Source: Streptomyces sp. MUM 203J (GTDB taxonomy: Bacteria; Actinomycetota; Actinomycetes; Streptomycetales; Streptomycetaceae). From it: a stretch of DNA of 52,570 nucleotides. Position 1 is the first letter of the stretch. Each line of letters starts with the position of its first letter. Shown in pieces: positions 39,308 through 48,003 of the stretch. The stretch lies in NCBI RefSeq assembly GCF_022414595.1, contig NZ_JADWYO010000041.1, positions 1 to 52,570 of the forward strand, in the 5' to 3' direction. Below the pieces are notes generated by a model. The model did no database searches. It was not told where the DNA came from and worked only from the letters and a program-made list of their open reading frames with translations. The position numbers and the translations under genes are program-made.

Positions 39308-40408
39308 TCAGGCCCCGCGGCCCCTCCCGCGCGCCCCCCGCACCGCCTTGTCGCGCCAGCGGCAGTACATCCCCGCCGGGTCCCCGTAGCAGGCCCACGG
39401 GGCGGCGCCCACATGGCCGTCCACCAGGCGGAACTGTTCCAGCGCCGCCTCGTACCGGCCCTGCCGGGTCAGGAAGTACGCCAGCAGGTGCCGCGCCCCG
39501 GGCAGGTCCGGGTCGTCCGGCCGGGCCGCCGCCACGTCCGCGAGCGCCGCGTCGACCTGCGCGACCAGCTCCGGGGTGCGGTACGAGCCCTTCTCGCCCG
39601 AGCCGTCGTGGTGCTCCCACCACGTGACCAGGGGCAGCATCCGCAGCAGGGCGCCCGGGGGAGCCGACGCCGCCGCGTCCCGGGCGAAGGACGCGGCCCG
39701 TTCCTCCGAGCCGTGCCACTTCCGGGCCCAGTACAGCAGCGCCGCCAGGTGCGCCCCGTAGTGGTGCGGGGCCCGGGTCGTGATGTCCTTCCAGACGCGG
39801 TGCATCGCCTCGTGGGGGTAGTTGAGGCCGAGGGCGACCTTCGTCTCGCTGATGTACGGCGTCGGGTCCTGCGGATTCAGCTCCGCGGCCCGCTCGATCT
39901 GCGGCCTCGCCTGCGGCAGTACGCGCAGGAAGCCCTCGATCTGCGCGTCCGTGGTGTCCTTCGCCCAGGCCGTGCCCCGCAGCAGCCACGCCAGCGTGAT
40001 CGTGGCCTCCACCCGCACCACCGCCACGTCCGGGTCGTCGGGCCCCGCCGCCTCCCAGGCGTCCAGCCACGCCCCGTCGCCCTCGCCGGCCAGCTCGCCC
40101 AGCTCGACGGCGTACCGGTGACGGCGCTGCCAGTCCCGCCGCTCGCGCGTGGCGGCCATCAGCCGGGCCGCGGGCCCCCAGTCACCCCGGGCCGCGGCCT
40201 GCAGCGCGGCCTCCAGTTCCGGTGCCGGGCCCGCGAACAGGGTCTTCTGGCGCGACGCCGGGAGGAGGCCCAGCGCCTCCGCCTCACGCGCCGCCTTCGC
40301 CGGGCCGCGCCACGAGGCCCCGGACGGCGACGGGCCCGCGAGGCGGCGGTACACCATCACACTCACGCCCAGGCACCCGGCAAGGACGACGAGCTGCTCG
40401 AACCCCAT
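39308..40408 (-). CDS. DUF4034-like protein, paralogue 1
   Basis: 366 residues. An N-terminal hydrophobic segment (QLVVLAGCLGVSVMVYRRLA) anchors it to the membrane. The rest is helical, TPR-like: GDWGPAARLMAATRERRDWQRRHRYAVELGEL, DGAWLDAWEAAGPDDPDVAVVRVEATITLAWLLRG, YPHEAMHRVWKDITTRAPHHYGAHLAALLYWARKWHGSEERAASFA. The W-x-x-W, HH and W-x-G-S blocks match the DUF4034 pattern. It starts 2 nt after the stop of paralogue 2, so both form an operon. Two further copies nearby (40411, 43459) show local duplication. No catalytic residues are evident. Confidence 0.8.
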   Translation of the reverse strand: MGFEQLVVLAGCLGVSVMVYRRLAGPSPSGASWRGPAKAAREAEALGLLPASRQKTLFAGPAPELEAALQAAARGDWGPAARLMAATRERRDWQRRHRYAVELGELAGEGDGAWLDAWEAAGPDDPDVAVVRVEATITLAWLLRGTAWAKDTTDAQIEGFLRVLPQARPQIERAAELNPQDPTPYISETKVALGLNYPHEAMHRVWKDITTRAPHHYGAHLAALLYWARKWHGSEERAASFARDAAASAPPGALLRMLPLVTWWEHHDGSGEKGSYRTPELVAQVDAALADVAAARPDDPDLPGARHLLAYFLTRQGRYEAALEQFRLVDGHVGAAPWACYGDPAGMYCRWRDKAVRGARGRGRGA

Positions 40409-40410
40409 GG

Positions 40411-41568
40411 TCAGACGTCCTCCCGCCCCGCTGCCTCCTCCGCCGCCCTCGACACGCTCTCGTCGCGCACCCGGCAGAACTCGCCCGCCGGGTCGCCCCG
40501 GTAACGCCACGGCAGCGCGCCCACATAGCCGTCCACCAGGCGGAACTGCTCCGCCGACGCCGCCCAGCGGCCCTGGAGGTTCAGGAAGTAGCCCAGCAGG
40601 TGCCGGACCTCCGGCAGACGCGGGTGATCCGGGTCGGCGGCAGCCGCGTCCGCGAGGGCCGCGTCGACCGCCGCGTACATCTCCGGCGTACGGTCCACGT
40701 CCGTCGAGTCCGACTCGTCGTGCTCGAAGTGTGCGATCAGCGGGAAGATCTTCATGAGGCTGCCCGGAGGGGCCTCCGTTGCCGCCTTGACCGTGAACGC
40801 CTTCGCCAGCTCCTCCGAGCCGCACCACTTGCCGCACCAGTACTGGAGCGCCGAGAAGTGTGCCTCGTAGTGGTGCGGGGCCCGGACCGTGATCTCCTTC
40901 CAGATACGGTGCATCTCCTCGTGCGGGTAGCCGAGGCCGATCGCCGTCCAGATCTCGCCCACGTACGGGGACGGGTCACCCGGCACGGCCAGCTCGGCCG
41001 CCCGCGCGTGCTCGTGCCGGGTGCGGCCGAGGGTGCGGTGGAAGCCCTCGAACTGCTCGCGCGATGTGTGCTTGGCGCGCTGCGAGCCACGGACCTTCCA
41101 CCCCAGGAACACCGAACTGCGGGCCCGCAGCAGCGCCGCCCCCGGGTCGTCCGGACGTGCTGTCTCCCAGGCCGTCAGCCAGGCGTCCTCCTCGGCGGCC
41201 ACGTCGGCCAGCCGCTCGATGTGGCGCGTGCGCAGCTCCCAGTCGCGGGCCGCCGCCGTCTCGTCGAACAGGGCCGCCACGGGCTTCCAGTCGCCCGCCC
41301 GCGCGGCGGCGATGGCCACCGTGACCGCGGGCGCGTCCGGCAGCGCCAGCTTCGTGTGCTGCCGCTCCGGCGGCAGCAGCCCCAGCGCGGCGGACTGCTC
41401 GGCCCGCCGCTGCGCCTCCTGCTCGGCCTCCTCGGCCTCGGGGTCGTAGTCCGAGCCTTCGCGCCAGCCCTCGATCAGGCCGCCGATGATCACCTTCAGG
41501 AAGTAGATGCCGACGGCCAGGACCAGCAGCACGATGGGGGTCAGAACGACCCAGAGGAGGATTTTCAC
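40411..41568 (-). CDS. DUF4034-like protein, paralogue 2
   Basis: 385 residues from GTG 41568. The N-terminal membrane helix LLWVVLTPIVLLVLAVGIYFLKVIIGGL is followed by an acidic coil (DYDPEAEEAEQEAQRRAEQ) and the same helical domain as paralogue 1 (GDWKPVAALFDETAAARDWELRTRHIERL, YPHEEMHRIWKEITVRAPHHYEAHFSALQYWCGKWCGSEELAKAF, LVDGYVGALPW). The shared C-terminal FRLVDG(H/Y)VGA(L/A)PW marks all three copies. It lies 33 nt downstream of the M48 protease on the same strand and is probably co-transcribed with it. Confidence 0.8.
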   Translation of the reverse strand: MKILLWVVLTPIVLLVLAVGIYFLKVIIGGLIEGWREGSDYDPEAEEAEQEAQRRAEQSAALGLLPPERQHTKLALPDAPAVTVAIAAARAGDWKPVAALFDETAAARDWELRTRHIERLADVAAEEDAWLTAWETARPDDPGAALLRARSSVFLGWKVRGSQRAKHTSREQFEGFHRTLGRTRHEHARAAELAVPGDPSPYVGEIWTAIGLGYPHEEMHRIWKEITVRAPHHYEAHFSALQYWCGKWCGSEELAKAFTVKAATEAPPGSLMKIFPLIAHFEHDESDSTDVDRTPEMYAAVDAALADAAAADPDHPRLPEVRHLLGYFLNLQGRWAASAEQFRLVDGYVGALPWRYRGDPAGEFCRVRDESVSRAAEEAAGREDV

Positions 41569-41601
41569 GGGGATGCCTCTTGGTGGGGGTGATGTGCGGG
41601 G

Positions 41602-43191
41602 TTAGGCGGCCAGCAGTGTGCGCAGCGGCGCCGTGTCCGGGCGGTCGTCCACCGCCGCGTCCAGCGCGGTCGGCAGCTCCTCGTCGTACCCGGGCGCCAG
41701 GCGCAGCTGCGCCGGGGCCGACCAGGACAGCTCCCAGCGGGCCCGGCCCCTGGCCGCCAGTTCGACGAGGGCCAGCCGGGACAGGCCCCGGCTCAGAACG
41801 GGCCGGGCGAACTCGCGGGCCGCGCGGCCGGTCGCCGCCGCGGCCTCCTCCGACTTGGGCAGCCGGTCCGCGATCTCCCAGCCGACGCCCATGTCCAGCG
41901 CGTTGAGCAGGGACACGAGCGAGGGCTCGGAGCCTGTCACCTCGGCGATGGCGCGGCGCAGCGGCTCGGTCTCCCGCGCTGCCGTCGCGGCCATCGACTC
42001 GTGGACCAGCTCCGCCCAGTCCACGCGGCGCAGCCCGAGCGCCTCCGGGGTGAGCGAGGCGTTCTCGACGGCCACCAGGGCCGTGTGCGTGTCCGCGAGG
42101 AGGGCCAGCGCCGGGCCGGTCGCCTCCTCGCGCCGCCCGTCGTCGGGCAGCGACTCCAGGCGGGCGACGCGTTCCGCGATCGCCGGGTGGGAGTCGTACG
42201 GCGACGTGGGTTCCGTCGGCAGGTCCTGCCGCATCTCCTGCAGCTCGTGCTCCCGCCCGGCCAGCAGGTGGCGGAAGCCGCCGAGCACCTCGCCCGGCAG
42301 CGGCAGCAGTCCCACGCCGACGCCGATCGTGGCGTAGCACCGCATGTAGAAGTCGTGAGCCGAGGCCAGCGCCGGGATCTCGCGCAGTGCCGAGGCCGTG
42401 GCGTCCCGGCCCGCGATGCGCGCGGCGGCCAGGTCGGCGGCCAGCTCCTGGCGGCGGGAGGAGGACAGGGTGGCGCGCAGGTAGAAGTGGCCGTAGGCCC
42501 GGTAGACCTTGGCCATCATCCGGTACGTGAAGCCCGCGCCGGTCGTGTCGACCTCCTTGGCCTCCTTGCCCTTGGCCATCCGCTTGTCGTTCTTCTTCTC
42601 CTGCTGGGCCCGCTCCTTGTCGGCCTTCTTGCCGGCCCGCTCCTCGAAGTCCGCGATGGTGCGGGCGACCTGGACACGGCCGCGGACGGTGATCGCGGAC
42701 AGGCGGGTGTCGGAGTTGCCGTAGTGGCCCATCTCGTGGGCGAGCACCGAGCGGAGCTGGGCCTCGGTCAGGCCGGTCATCAGCGGCAGGCCGAGGTAGA
42801 GGCGGCGGGTGCCGCCGAGCAGGCCTAGGAGGCGGGCGTCCTCGCTGACCGCGGCGTTCATGTCGGCGGTGAGGCGGATCTCGTCCGGGGCGCGGGTGCC
42901 GACCTGGTCCGCGAGGTCGCGGACCGTTCGCCAGAGGCGGGGTTCCTGCTGCTCGGTGACCGGCACGCCCTGCGGGCTGTCGTCCTTCGGCGTGCGGAGC
43001 ATGAGCATGCCGCGGACGACGGGGACGGCCAGGACGGCGGCGACGATGTAGAGCTTCAGCGCCAGGCTGGCGGGCGCCCAGGTGTGGGCGGCCCAGCCCA
43101 TGGCGCCGAGGACGGCGAGCAGGACGAGGCCGAGCAGGTAGAAGCCGGCGAGCAGCACGAGCGCGCGGGCGGCGCGGAGCGAGGCGCCCAT
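41602..43191 (-). CDS. M48-family membrane metalloprotease (HtpX/Ste24-like)
   Basis: 529 residues from ATG 43191, with GGGGGG about 9 nt upstream. Two N-terminal membrane helices (ARALVLLAGFYLLGLVLLAVLGAMGW and LYIVAAVLAVPVVRGML). The zinc motif HEMGH is at 152-156 (SVLAHEMGHYGNSDTRLS), and the third ligand Glu lies in SSSRRQELAADLAAARIAG. A long Lys/Glu-rich insertion (KKADKERAQQEKKNDKRMAKGKEAK) separates them, and about 200 extra C-terminal residues extend beyond usual HtpX. It cleaves membrane or misfolded proteins. Flanked by DUF4034-like genes on both sides, which may be its substrates or adaptors (inference). Confidence 0.88.
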   Translation of the reverse strand: MGASLRAARALVLLAGFYLLGLVLLAVLGAMGWAAHTWAPASLALKLYIVAAVLAVPVVRGMLMLRTPKDDSPQGVPVTEQQEPRLWRTVRDLADQVGTRAPDEIRLTADMNAAVSEDARLLGLLGGTRRLYLGLPLMTGLTEAQLRSVLAHEMGHYGNSDTRLSAITVRGRVQVARTIADFEERAGKKADKERAQQEKKNDKRMAKGKEAKEVDTTGAGFTYRMMAKVYRAYGHFYLRATLSSSRRQELAADLAAARIAGRDATASALREIPALASAHDFYMRCYATIGVGVGLLPLPGEVLGGFRHLLAGREHELQEMRQDLPTEPTSPYDSHPAIAERVARLESLPDDGRREEATGPALALLADTHTALVAVENASLTPEALGLRRVDWAELVHESMAATAARETEPLRRAIAEVTGSEPSLVSLLNALDMGVGWEIADRLPKSEEAAAATGRAAREFARPVLSRGLSRLALVELAARGRARWELSWSAPAQLRLAPGYDEELPTALDAAVDDRPDTAPLRTLLAA

Positions 43192-43458
43192 TGGGCAGAG
43201 TCCCCCCAGGGAAACGGAACGGGTGTCCGAAAATGGACATGGCAAAGCTGTGGGGGGAAGCGGAGTATGACTCACCGGTAGGTTCCGTGGCAACCGGGTT
43301 TCCCTCGCGGGACCGGCCCCGCACCCCGCGTCTGACCTGGGGCGCGGCGCCGTGCCGGTGAGGGCCGGCGGCTCCCTGCCGCAACCGGGGGCGCTGCCCC
43401 GGGGCGCCCCCGTCGCGCCTGAACGGCGCTCGTCCTCGGACGCCGGACGGGCTGAGAC
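43192..43458. repeat. Intergenic region with terminator hairpin and a Streptomyces repeat-like element
   Basis: CGGGGGCGC (43386-43394) pairs with GCGCCCCCG (43404-43412), a 9-bp stem that can terminate the DUF4034-like paralogue 3 transcript. Next to it, 43421-43455 reads GCGCTCGTCCTCGGACGCC then GGACGGGCTGAG, closely resembling a dispersed intergenic element found many times in Streptomyces genomes (recalled). The 43192-43270 part holds the M48 gene's upstream region. Confidence 0.5.
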
Positions 43459-44583
43459 TCAGCGCGGCAGTGTCGCCGGGCTGCCGCCGTTGGCCTCGTA
43501 GCCCGCCACCGCCAGCGCGCGGTAGACCGCGTACTGCGCGGCCGGGTCCTCCTGCAGGGTCCAGGGCAGCGCCCCGACGTGGCCGTCCACATGGACGATC
43601 TGGTCCATCGCCTCCGCCCAGCGGTGGGCGCCGACCAGGAAGTGCAGCAGGAGGTGGCGGACATGGGCGAGCATGGGGTCGTCCGGGGCCGCCGCGTTCA
43701 CCGCGTACAGCGCGCCCTCCATGGCCGTCGACACGACCTGCGTCTCGTAGAAGCTCTGGACCAGCGTCAGGTCCTCCATGTGCTCCCACACCGCGAACAG
43801 CGGCAGCGCCGCCAGCAGCGAGCCCTGCGGGGCGCGGGCCGCCGCCGCGGTCGCGAACCGGTTCGCCTCCTCCCGCGACCCGTGCCACTTCTCGCACCAG
43901 TAGTGCAGCGCCGCGAGATGGGCCCCCATGTGCCGGGCGTCCCGGTCGATGACCTTCGCCCAGACCTGGTCGAACTCCTCGTGGCCGTAGCCCAGGCCGC
44001 GCGCCACCGCCAGCTGCACGATGTACGGGACCGGGTCGCCGGGGGCCAGCAGTGCCGCCTCGCCGCAGACCTTGCGCGCCTCCTCCAGGATGATGCGGAA
44101 CTCGTCCGTGCCGACCGCCGCCGACCGCCACGCCTGCTGCACCAGGAACTCCGCGTGCACGGCCGCGCCGCCCGCGTCCTTCGGGGCCTCCGCCCGCCAC
44201 GCCCGCAGCCACGCGCCTCCGACGCCCGGCTGCTGCGCCAGCTCCAGCGACGCCGCGCCCGCGAACGCCTGCACCCGCTGCCAGCGCAGCTCACCCTCCT
44301 TGGGCGTGCCCGCCAGCAGCTGCGACGCGGCCCGCCAGTCCCGGGTGCGCTGCACCACGTCCAGGACGTCGACCAGGTCCTGGTCCGGGCCCGGCATCCG
44401 GACGTCGAGGAGCTCCTGGCGTACGAAGCCGTACGCGAGCGGGTCCGCCGCGTCGGGCGTTCCGGGCTCGGCCAGCCGGATACCGCCGCTGCCGCCGCGG
44501 CGGCGCCACAGCCAGGGGCCGAGGGCCGCGAAGATCAGACCCAGGGCGAACAGGAACCAGAGAAACTCCACCATGAGGTTCAT
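43459..44583 (-). CDS. DUF4034-like protein, paralogue 3
   Basis: 374 residues. Membrane helix at the N-terminus (VEFLWFLFALGLIFAALGPWLW) followed by the helical domain: RDWRAASQLLAGTPKEGELRW, GGAWLRAWRAEAPKDAGGAAVHAEFLVQQAWRSA, YGHEEFDQVWAKVIDRDARHMGAHLAALHYWCEKWHGSREEANRFA and VHVDGHVGALPW. It is the most divergent of the three copies. ATG 44583 is used; an ATG three codons later is equally possible. Divergent from metB with about 46 bp between starts. Confidence 0.8.
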   Translation of the reverse strand: MNLMVEFLWFLFALGLIFAALGPWLWRRRGGSGGIRLAEPGTPDAADPLAYGFVRQELLDVRMPGPDQDLVDVLDVVQRTRDWRAASQLLAGTPKEGELRWQRVQAFAGAASLELAQQPGVGGAWLRAWRAEAPKDAGGAAVHAEFLVQQAWRSAAVGTDEFRIILEEARKVCGEAALLAPGDPVPYIVQLAVARGLGYGHEEFDQVWAKVIDRDARHMGAHLAALHYWCEKWHGSREEANRFATAAAARAPQGSLLAALPLFAVWEHMEDLTLVQSFYETQVVSTAMEGALYAVNAAAPDDPMLAHVRHLLLHFLVGAHRWAEAMDQIVHVDGHVGALPWTLQEDPAAQYAVYRALAVAGYEANGGSPATLPR

Positions 44584-44617
44584 TGTCCCGGACCCGCCGC
44601 GCTTCCCGGCGGCGGAC

Positions 44618-44623
44618 TACCCT
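44618..44623 (+). promoter_or_regulatory. -10 box of a leaderless metB transcript
   Basis: TACCCT ends 6 nt before the ATG at 44630; no ribosome-binding site is present. Confidence 0.4.
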
Positions 44624-44629
44624 CGCAGC

Positions 44630-45784
44630 ATGAGCGACGCGCACACGCACCAGAACTTCGAGACCCGCGCCATCCACGCGGGCAACACCGCCGACCCGCT
44701 GACCGGCGCGGTCGTCCCGCCCATCTACCAGGTGTCCACCTACAAGCAGGACGGCGTGGGCGGCCTGCGCGGCGGTTACGAGTACAGCCGGAGCGCCAAC
44801 CCGACCCGTACCGCGCTGGAGGAGAACCTCGCCGCGCTGGAGGGCGGGCGCCGCGGTCTCGCCTTCGCGTCCGGGCTCGCCGCCGAGGACTGCCTGCTGC
44901 GGACCCTGCTGGTGCCCGGCGACCACGTGGTCATCCCGGACGACGCGTACGGCGGCACGTTCCGGCTCTTCGCCAAGGTCGTCCAGCGCTGGGGTGTCGA
45001 CTTCTCCGTCGCGGACACCTCCGATCCGGCGGCCGTGCGGGCCGCGCTCACGGACCGTACGAAGGCCATCTGGGTCGAGACGCCGTCCAACCCGCTGCTC
45101 GGCATCAGCGACATCGCCGCGCTCGCGGACATCGCCCGCACCGCCGGGGTGAAGCTGGTCGTCGACAACACCTTCGCCTCGCCGTACCTCCAGCAGCCGC
45201 TGGCCCTCGGCGCGGACGTCGTCGTGCACTCGCTCACCAAGTACATGGGCGGCCACTCCGACGTCGTCGGCGGTGCCCTCGTCGCCGCCGACGAGGCGCT
45301 GGGGGAGGAGCTGGCCTACCACCAGAACGCGATGGGCGCGGTCGCCGGGCCCTTCGACTCGTGGATCGTGCTGCGCGGCATCAAGACCCTGGCCGTACGG
45401 ATGGACCGGCACGGCGAGAACGCGGCGCGGGTCGCGGAGATGCTGACCCAGCACCCGAAGGTCACGCAGGTGCTCTACCCGGGCCTCCCGGAGCACCCGG
45501 GCCACGAGATCGCGGCCAAGCAGATGCGCGGCTTCGGCGGCATGGTGTCGTTCCGGGTCGCAGGCGGCGAGGAGGCGGCGGTCGAGGTGTGCAACCGCGC
45601 CAAGCTGTTCACGCTCGGTGAGTCGCTGGGCGGTGTCGAGTCGCTGATCGAGCACCCGGGGCGGATGACGCACGCGAGCGTCGTCGGGTCCGCGCTGGAG
45701 GTGCCCGCCGACCTCGTACGGCTCTCGGTCGGCATCGAGAACGCCGACGACCTGGTGGAGGACCTGCGCCAGGCCCTCGGCTGA
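44630..45784 (+). CDS. metB: Cystathionine gamma-synthase (PLP-dependent)
   Basis: 384 residues, full length for the Cys/Met metabolism PLP family. The PLP-binding Lys204 lies in VVVHSLTKYMGGHSDVVGG. Other blocks are NFETRAIHAGN, VVPPIYQVSTYKQ, YEYSRSANPTRTALEENLAALEGG and ESLGGVESLIEHPGRMTHAS. It joins O-succinyl- or O-acetyl-homoserine with cysteine, though actinomycete homologues often also act as cystathionine gamma-lyases. Position agrees with S. coelicolor SCO4958 as recalled. A hairpin follows its stop codon. Confidence 0.93.
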   Translation: MSDAHTHQNFETRAIHAGNTADPLTGAVVPPIYQVSTYKQDGVGGLRGGYEYSRSANPTRTALEENLAALEGGRRGLAFASGLAAEDCLLRTLLVPGDHVVIPDDAYGGTFRLFAKVVQRWGVDFSVADTSDPAAVRAALTDRTKAIWVETPSNPLLGISDIAALADIARTAGVKLVVDNTFASPYLQQPLALGADVVVHSLTKYMGGHSDVVGGALVAADEALGEELAYHQNAMGAVAGPFDSWIVLRGIKTLAVRMDRHGENAARVAEMLTQHPKVTQVLYPGLPEHPGHEIAAKQMRGFGGMVSFRVAGGEEAAVEVCNRAKLFTLGESLGGVESLIEHPGRMTHASVVGSALEVPADLVRLSVGIENADDLVEDLRQALG

Positions 45785-45802
45785 TCCCTCAGGCCACCCT
45801 GT

Positions 45803-45834
45803 GCGGCGCCGTCCTTACCGCCGGGCGGCGCCGC
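45803..45834. terminator. Hairpin between convergent metB and marR
   Basis: GCGGCGCC (45803-45810) pairs with GGCGCCGC (45827-45834) around a 16-nt loop. Confidence 0.6.
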
Positions 45835-45871
45835 GCGTGCGTCCGCCGCGGGTACGTCCGTGGCTTGTGCG

Positions 45872-46393
45872 TCAGGAGCGCGGCGCCGGCACGTCCGGCT
45901 CGGCGTGCGGCGACGGCAGGCCCAACTGTTTGTTCGAAAGAGCGGAGTTGAAGCGGGTCAGCAGTGCGCAGAACGCCTCCCGCTCCGCCTCCGACCAGCC
46001 GTCCGTCACCCGCGCCATCAGATCGCGCCGCGAGAGCCGTACCTCCTCCAGGCGGGCCTGGCCGCGCGGGGACAGCTGGAGAACGACCGCGCGGCCGTCC
46101 TCCGGGTGCGAGGTCCGCTTCACCAGGCCGGTGTCGACGAGCGGCGCCACCTGCCGGGTCACCGTGGACGAGTCGATGCCCATCCCGGCGGCCAGCGCCT
46201 TGACGCCCATCGGGCCTTCCTGGTCGAGCCGGTTGAGCAGCAGATAGGCGGCGCGGTCCATCGAGTTGCGGAGCTGGCCGGTCCCCGCGAGGCGGGTCTG
46301 CTCGGCCCGCCGTGCGAAGACGGCCACCTGGTGCTGGAGGGCATCGAGGAGACCGGTGTCGAGATCAGACGTCATGTCCTGGGAAGTGGGCAT
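45872..46393 (-). CDS. MarR-family transcriptional regulator
   Basis: 173 residues. Winged-helix MarR fold: MDRAAYLLLNRLDQEGPMGVKALAAGMGIDSSTVTRQVAPLVDTGLVKRTSHPEDGRAVVLQLSPRGQARLEE, with the wing DGRAV. Ligand unknown. It is divergent from the threonine dehydratase gene, its possible target, across a 324-bp region containing a perfect GAACCGGTTC palindrome. ATG 46393 is chosen, but an ATG six codons later (MTSDL) cannot be excluded because neither has a good ribosome-binding site. Confidence 0.9.
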   Translation of the reverse strand: MPTSQDMTSDLDTGLLDALQHQVAVFARRAEQTRLAGTGQLRNSMDRAAYLLLNRLDQEGPMGVKALAAGMGIDSSTVTRQVAPLVDTGLVKRTSHPEDGRAVVLQLSPRGQARLEEVRLSRRDLMARVTDGWSEAEREAFCALLTRFNSALSNKQLGLPSPHAEPDVPAPRS

Positions 46394-46717
46394 GGCTGGA
46401 GGGCTCTCTCGTGCGGCGGTCGGTTTCGGTGGGGGACAGAGTACGCGCAGACCCCCCGCGGCGTACCCGCGCTGCGGAATCGAGATGAACCGGTTCCCCG
46501 ATCGGGGCGCCGCTGCGAGTTCCGGGGCTTCCGTCCCCCCGGGGGCCGGCTGCCCGGACGGCGTGGGGGAGCCGGAGAGCGAGCGCTGCCCCGGGCGTGA
46601 CCGTGGCGGCACGCGGCGGCGCCGTGCGCGGGTCCACCGGGCGCGGTCCCGGTCGGGGCAAGGGGCAGGGCGGGGGAGAAGCCGCCGGACGCGGGCCCGG
46701 ACTGCGAGACTGGCCGC
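46394..46717. promoter_or_regulatory. Divergent marR-ilvA intergenic region
   Basis: 324 bases without a gene. GAACCGGTTC (46487-46496) is a perfect 10-bp palindrome about 100 bp upstream of marR and is a candidate MarR operator. GAGACT, 6 nt before the ilvA ATG, may be a -10 box of a leaderless transcript. Confidence 0.4.
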
Positions 46718-47959
46718 ATGAACTTCCGCACCTCCCGCACCCCCCGCCTCGCTCAGCCCGCCGTCATGCTGGACGACGTCAAGGGGGCCCAGAAGATGCT
46801 CGCGGGGGTCGCGCGGACGACGCCGATGGAGGGCAGCCGGTATCTGTCCGGTCTGGTCGGCGGACCGGTGCATCTCAAGTGCGAGAACCTCCAGCGGACC
46901 GGGTCGTTCAAGCTGCGCGGCGCGTACGTACGGATCTCCGGGCTGCGGCCGGAGGAGCGGGCGGCCGGGGTGGTCGCCGCGTCGGCCGGCAACCACGCGC
47001 AGGGCGTCGCCCTGGCCTCCTCGCTGCTGGGCGTGCGGTCCACCGTCTTCATGCCGGTCGGCGCACCGCTGCCGAAGGTCGCCGCGACGCGCGACTACGG
47101 CGCCGAGGTGCGGCTGCACGGTCATGTCGTGGACGAGACGCTGGCCGCCGCGCAGGACTACGCCCGCAGCACGGGCGCGGTGTTCATCCACCCCTTCGAC
47201 CACCCGGACATCATCGCCGGTCAGGGCACGGTCGGCCTGGAGATCCTGGAGCAGTGCCCGGAGCTGCGGACCCTCGTCGTCGGCATCGGGGGCGGCGGGC
47301 TCGCGGCTGGCATCGGCGTCGCGGTGAAGGCGCTCCGGCCGGATGTGCGGATCGTCGGCGTCCAGGCCGAGGCGGCGGCCGCCTACCCGAGGTCGCTGGC
47401 GGCCGGGCATCCGGTCGGCGTGGACTGCGGGCCCACGATGGCCGACGGGATCAAGGTGGGCCGCCCCGGCGACGTGCCGTTCTCCCTCGTCCGGGATCTG
47501 GTGGACGAGGTGCGGACGGTGTCGGAGGACGCGCTGTCCTCGGCGCTGCTGCTGTGCCTGGAGCGGGCCAAGCTGGTGGTGGAGCCCGCGGGGGCCAGCC
47601 CGGTCGCCGCGCTGCTCAGCGAGCCCGAGGCGTTCGAGGGGCCGGTGGTGGCCGTGCTGTCCGGCGGCAACATCGACCCCCTGGTGCTCCAGCGGGTGCT
47701 GCGGCACGGCATGGCGGCGGCCGGGCGGTATCTGACGCTGCGGCTGCGCCTGCCGGACCGGCCGGGCGCGCTGGCGAACCTGCTGGGCGTGCTGACGGTG
47801 GTGGACGCGAACGTCCTGGACGTGAGCCATGTCCGTACGGACCCGCGGCTCGGCCTGACGGAGGTGGAGGTGGAACTGCACCTGGAGACCAAGGGGCCGG
47901 ACCACTGCCGGGAGGTCGGGTCGGCGCTTCACGAGGCGGGCTACACGGTCATGAGCTGA
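46718..47959 (+). CDS. ilvA: Threonine ammonia-lyase (dehydratase) with C-terminal ACT domain
   Basis: 413 residues. PLP-binding Lys65 in ENLQRTGSFKLRGAYVRI, then AASAGNHAQGVALAS and the phosphate loop VVGIGGGGLAAGIGVAVKAL. The C-terminal 75 residues form an ACT domain (LTLRLRLPDRPGALANLLGVLTVVDANVLDVSHVR), as in the shorter biosynthetic/catabolic enzymes with one ACT module. It deaminates threonine to 2-oxobutyrate for isoleucine synthesis, which also feeds propionyl-CoA and so the pccB pathway. Divergent from MarR. Confidence 0.93.
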   Translation: MNFRTSRTPRLAQPAVMLDDVKGAQKMLAGVARTTPMEGSRYLSGLVGGPVHLKCENLQRTGSFKLRGAYVRISGLRPEERAAGVVAASAGNHAQGVALASSLLGVRSTVFMPVGAPLPKVAATRDYGAEVRLHGHVVDETLAAAQDYARSTGAVFIHPFDHPDIIAGQGTVGLEILEQCPELRTLVVGIGGGGLAAGIGVAVKALRPDVRIVGVQAEAAAAYPRSLAAGHPVGVDCGPTMADGIKVGRPGDVPFSLVRDLVDEVRTVSEDALSSALLLCLERAKLVVEPAGASPVAALLSEPEAFEGPVVAVLSGGNIDPLVLQRVLRHGMAAAGRYLTLRLRLPDRPGALANLLGVLTVVDANVLDVSHVRTDPRLGLTEVEVELHLETKGPDHCREVGSALHEAGYTVMS

Positions 47960-48003
47960 GCCCGCCGTGGTGCCGCGTCCGGAGCGGCACACGTCCCTTG
48001 TTG

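Noticed and set aside
40976..44212. A 1,078-codon minus-strand frame over the DUF4034-like and M48 genes
   Set aside because: Arg/Gly/Ala/Pro-rich shadow in a different frame from three recognisable proteins.
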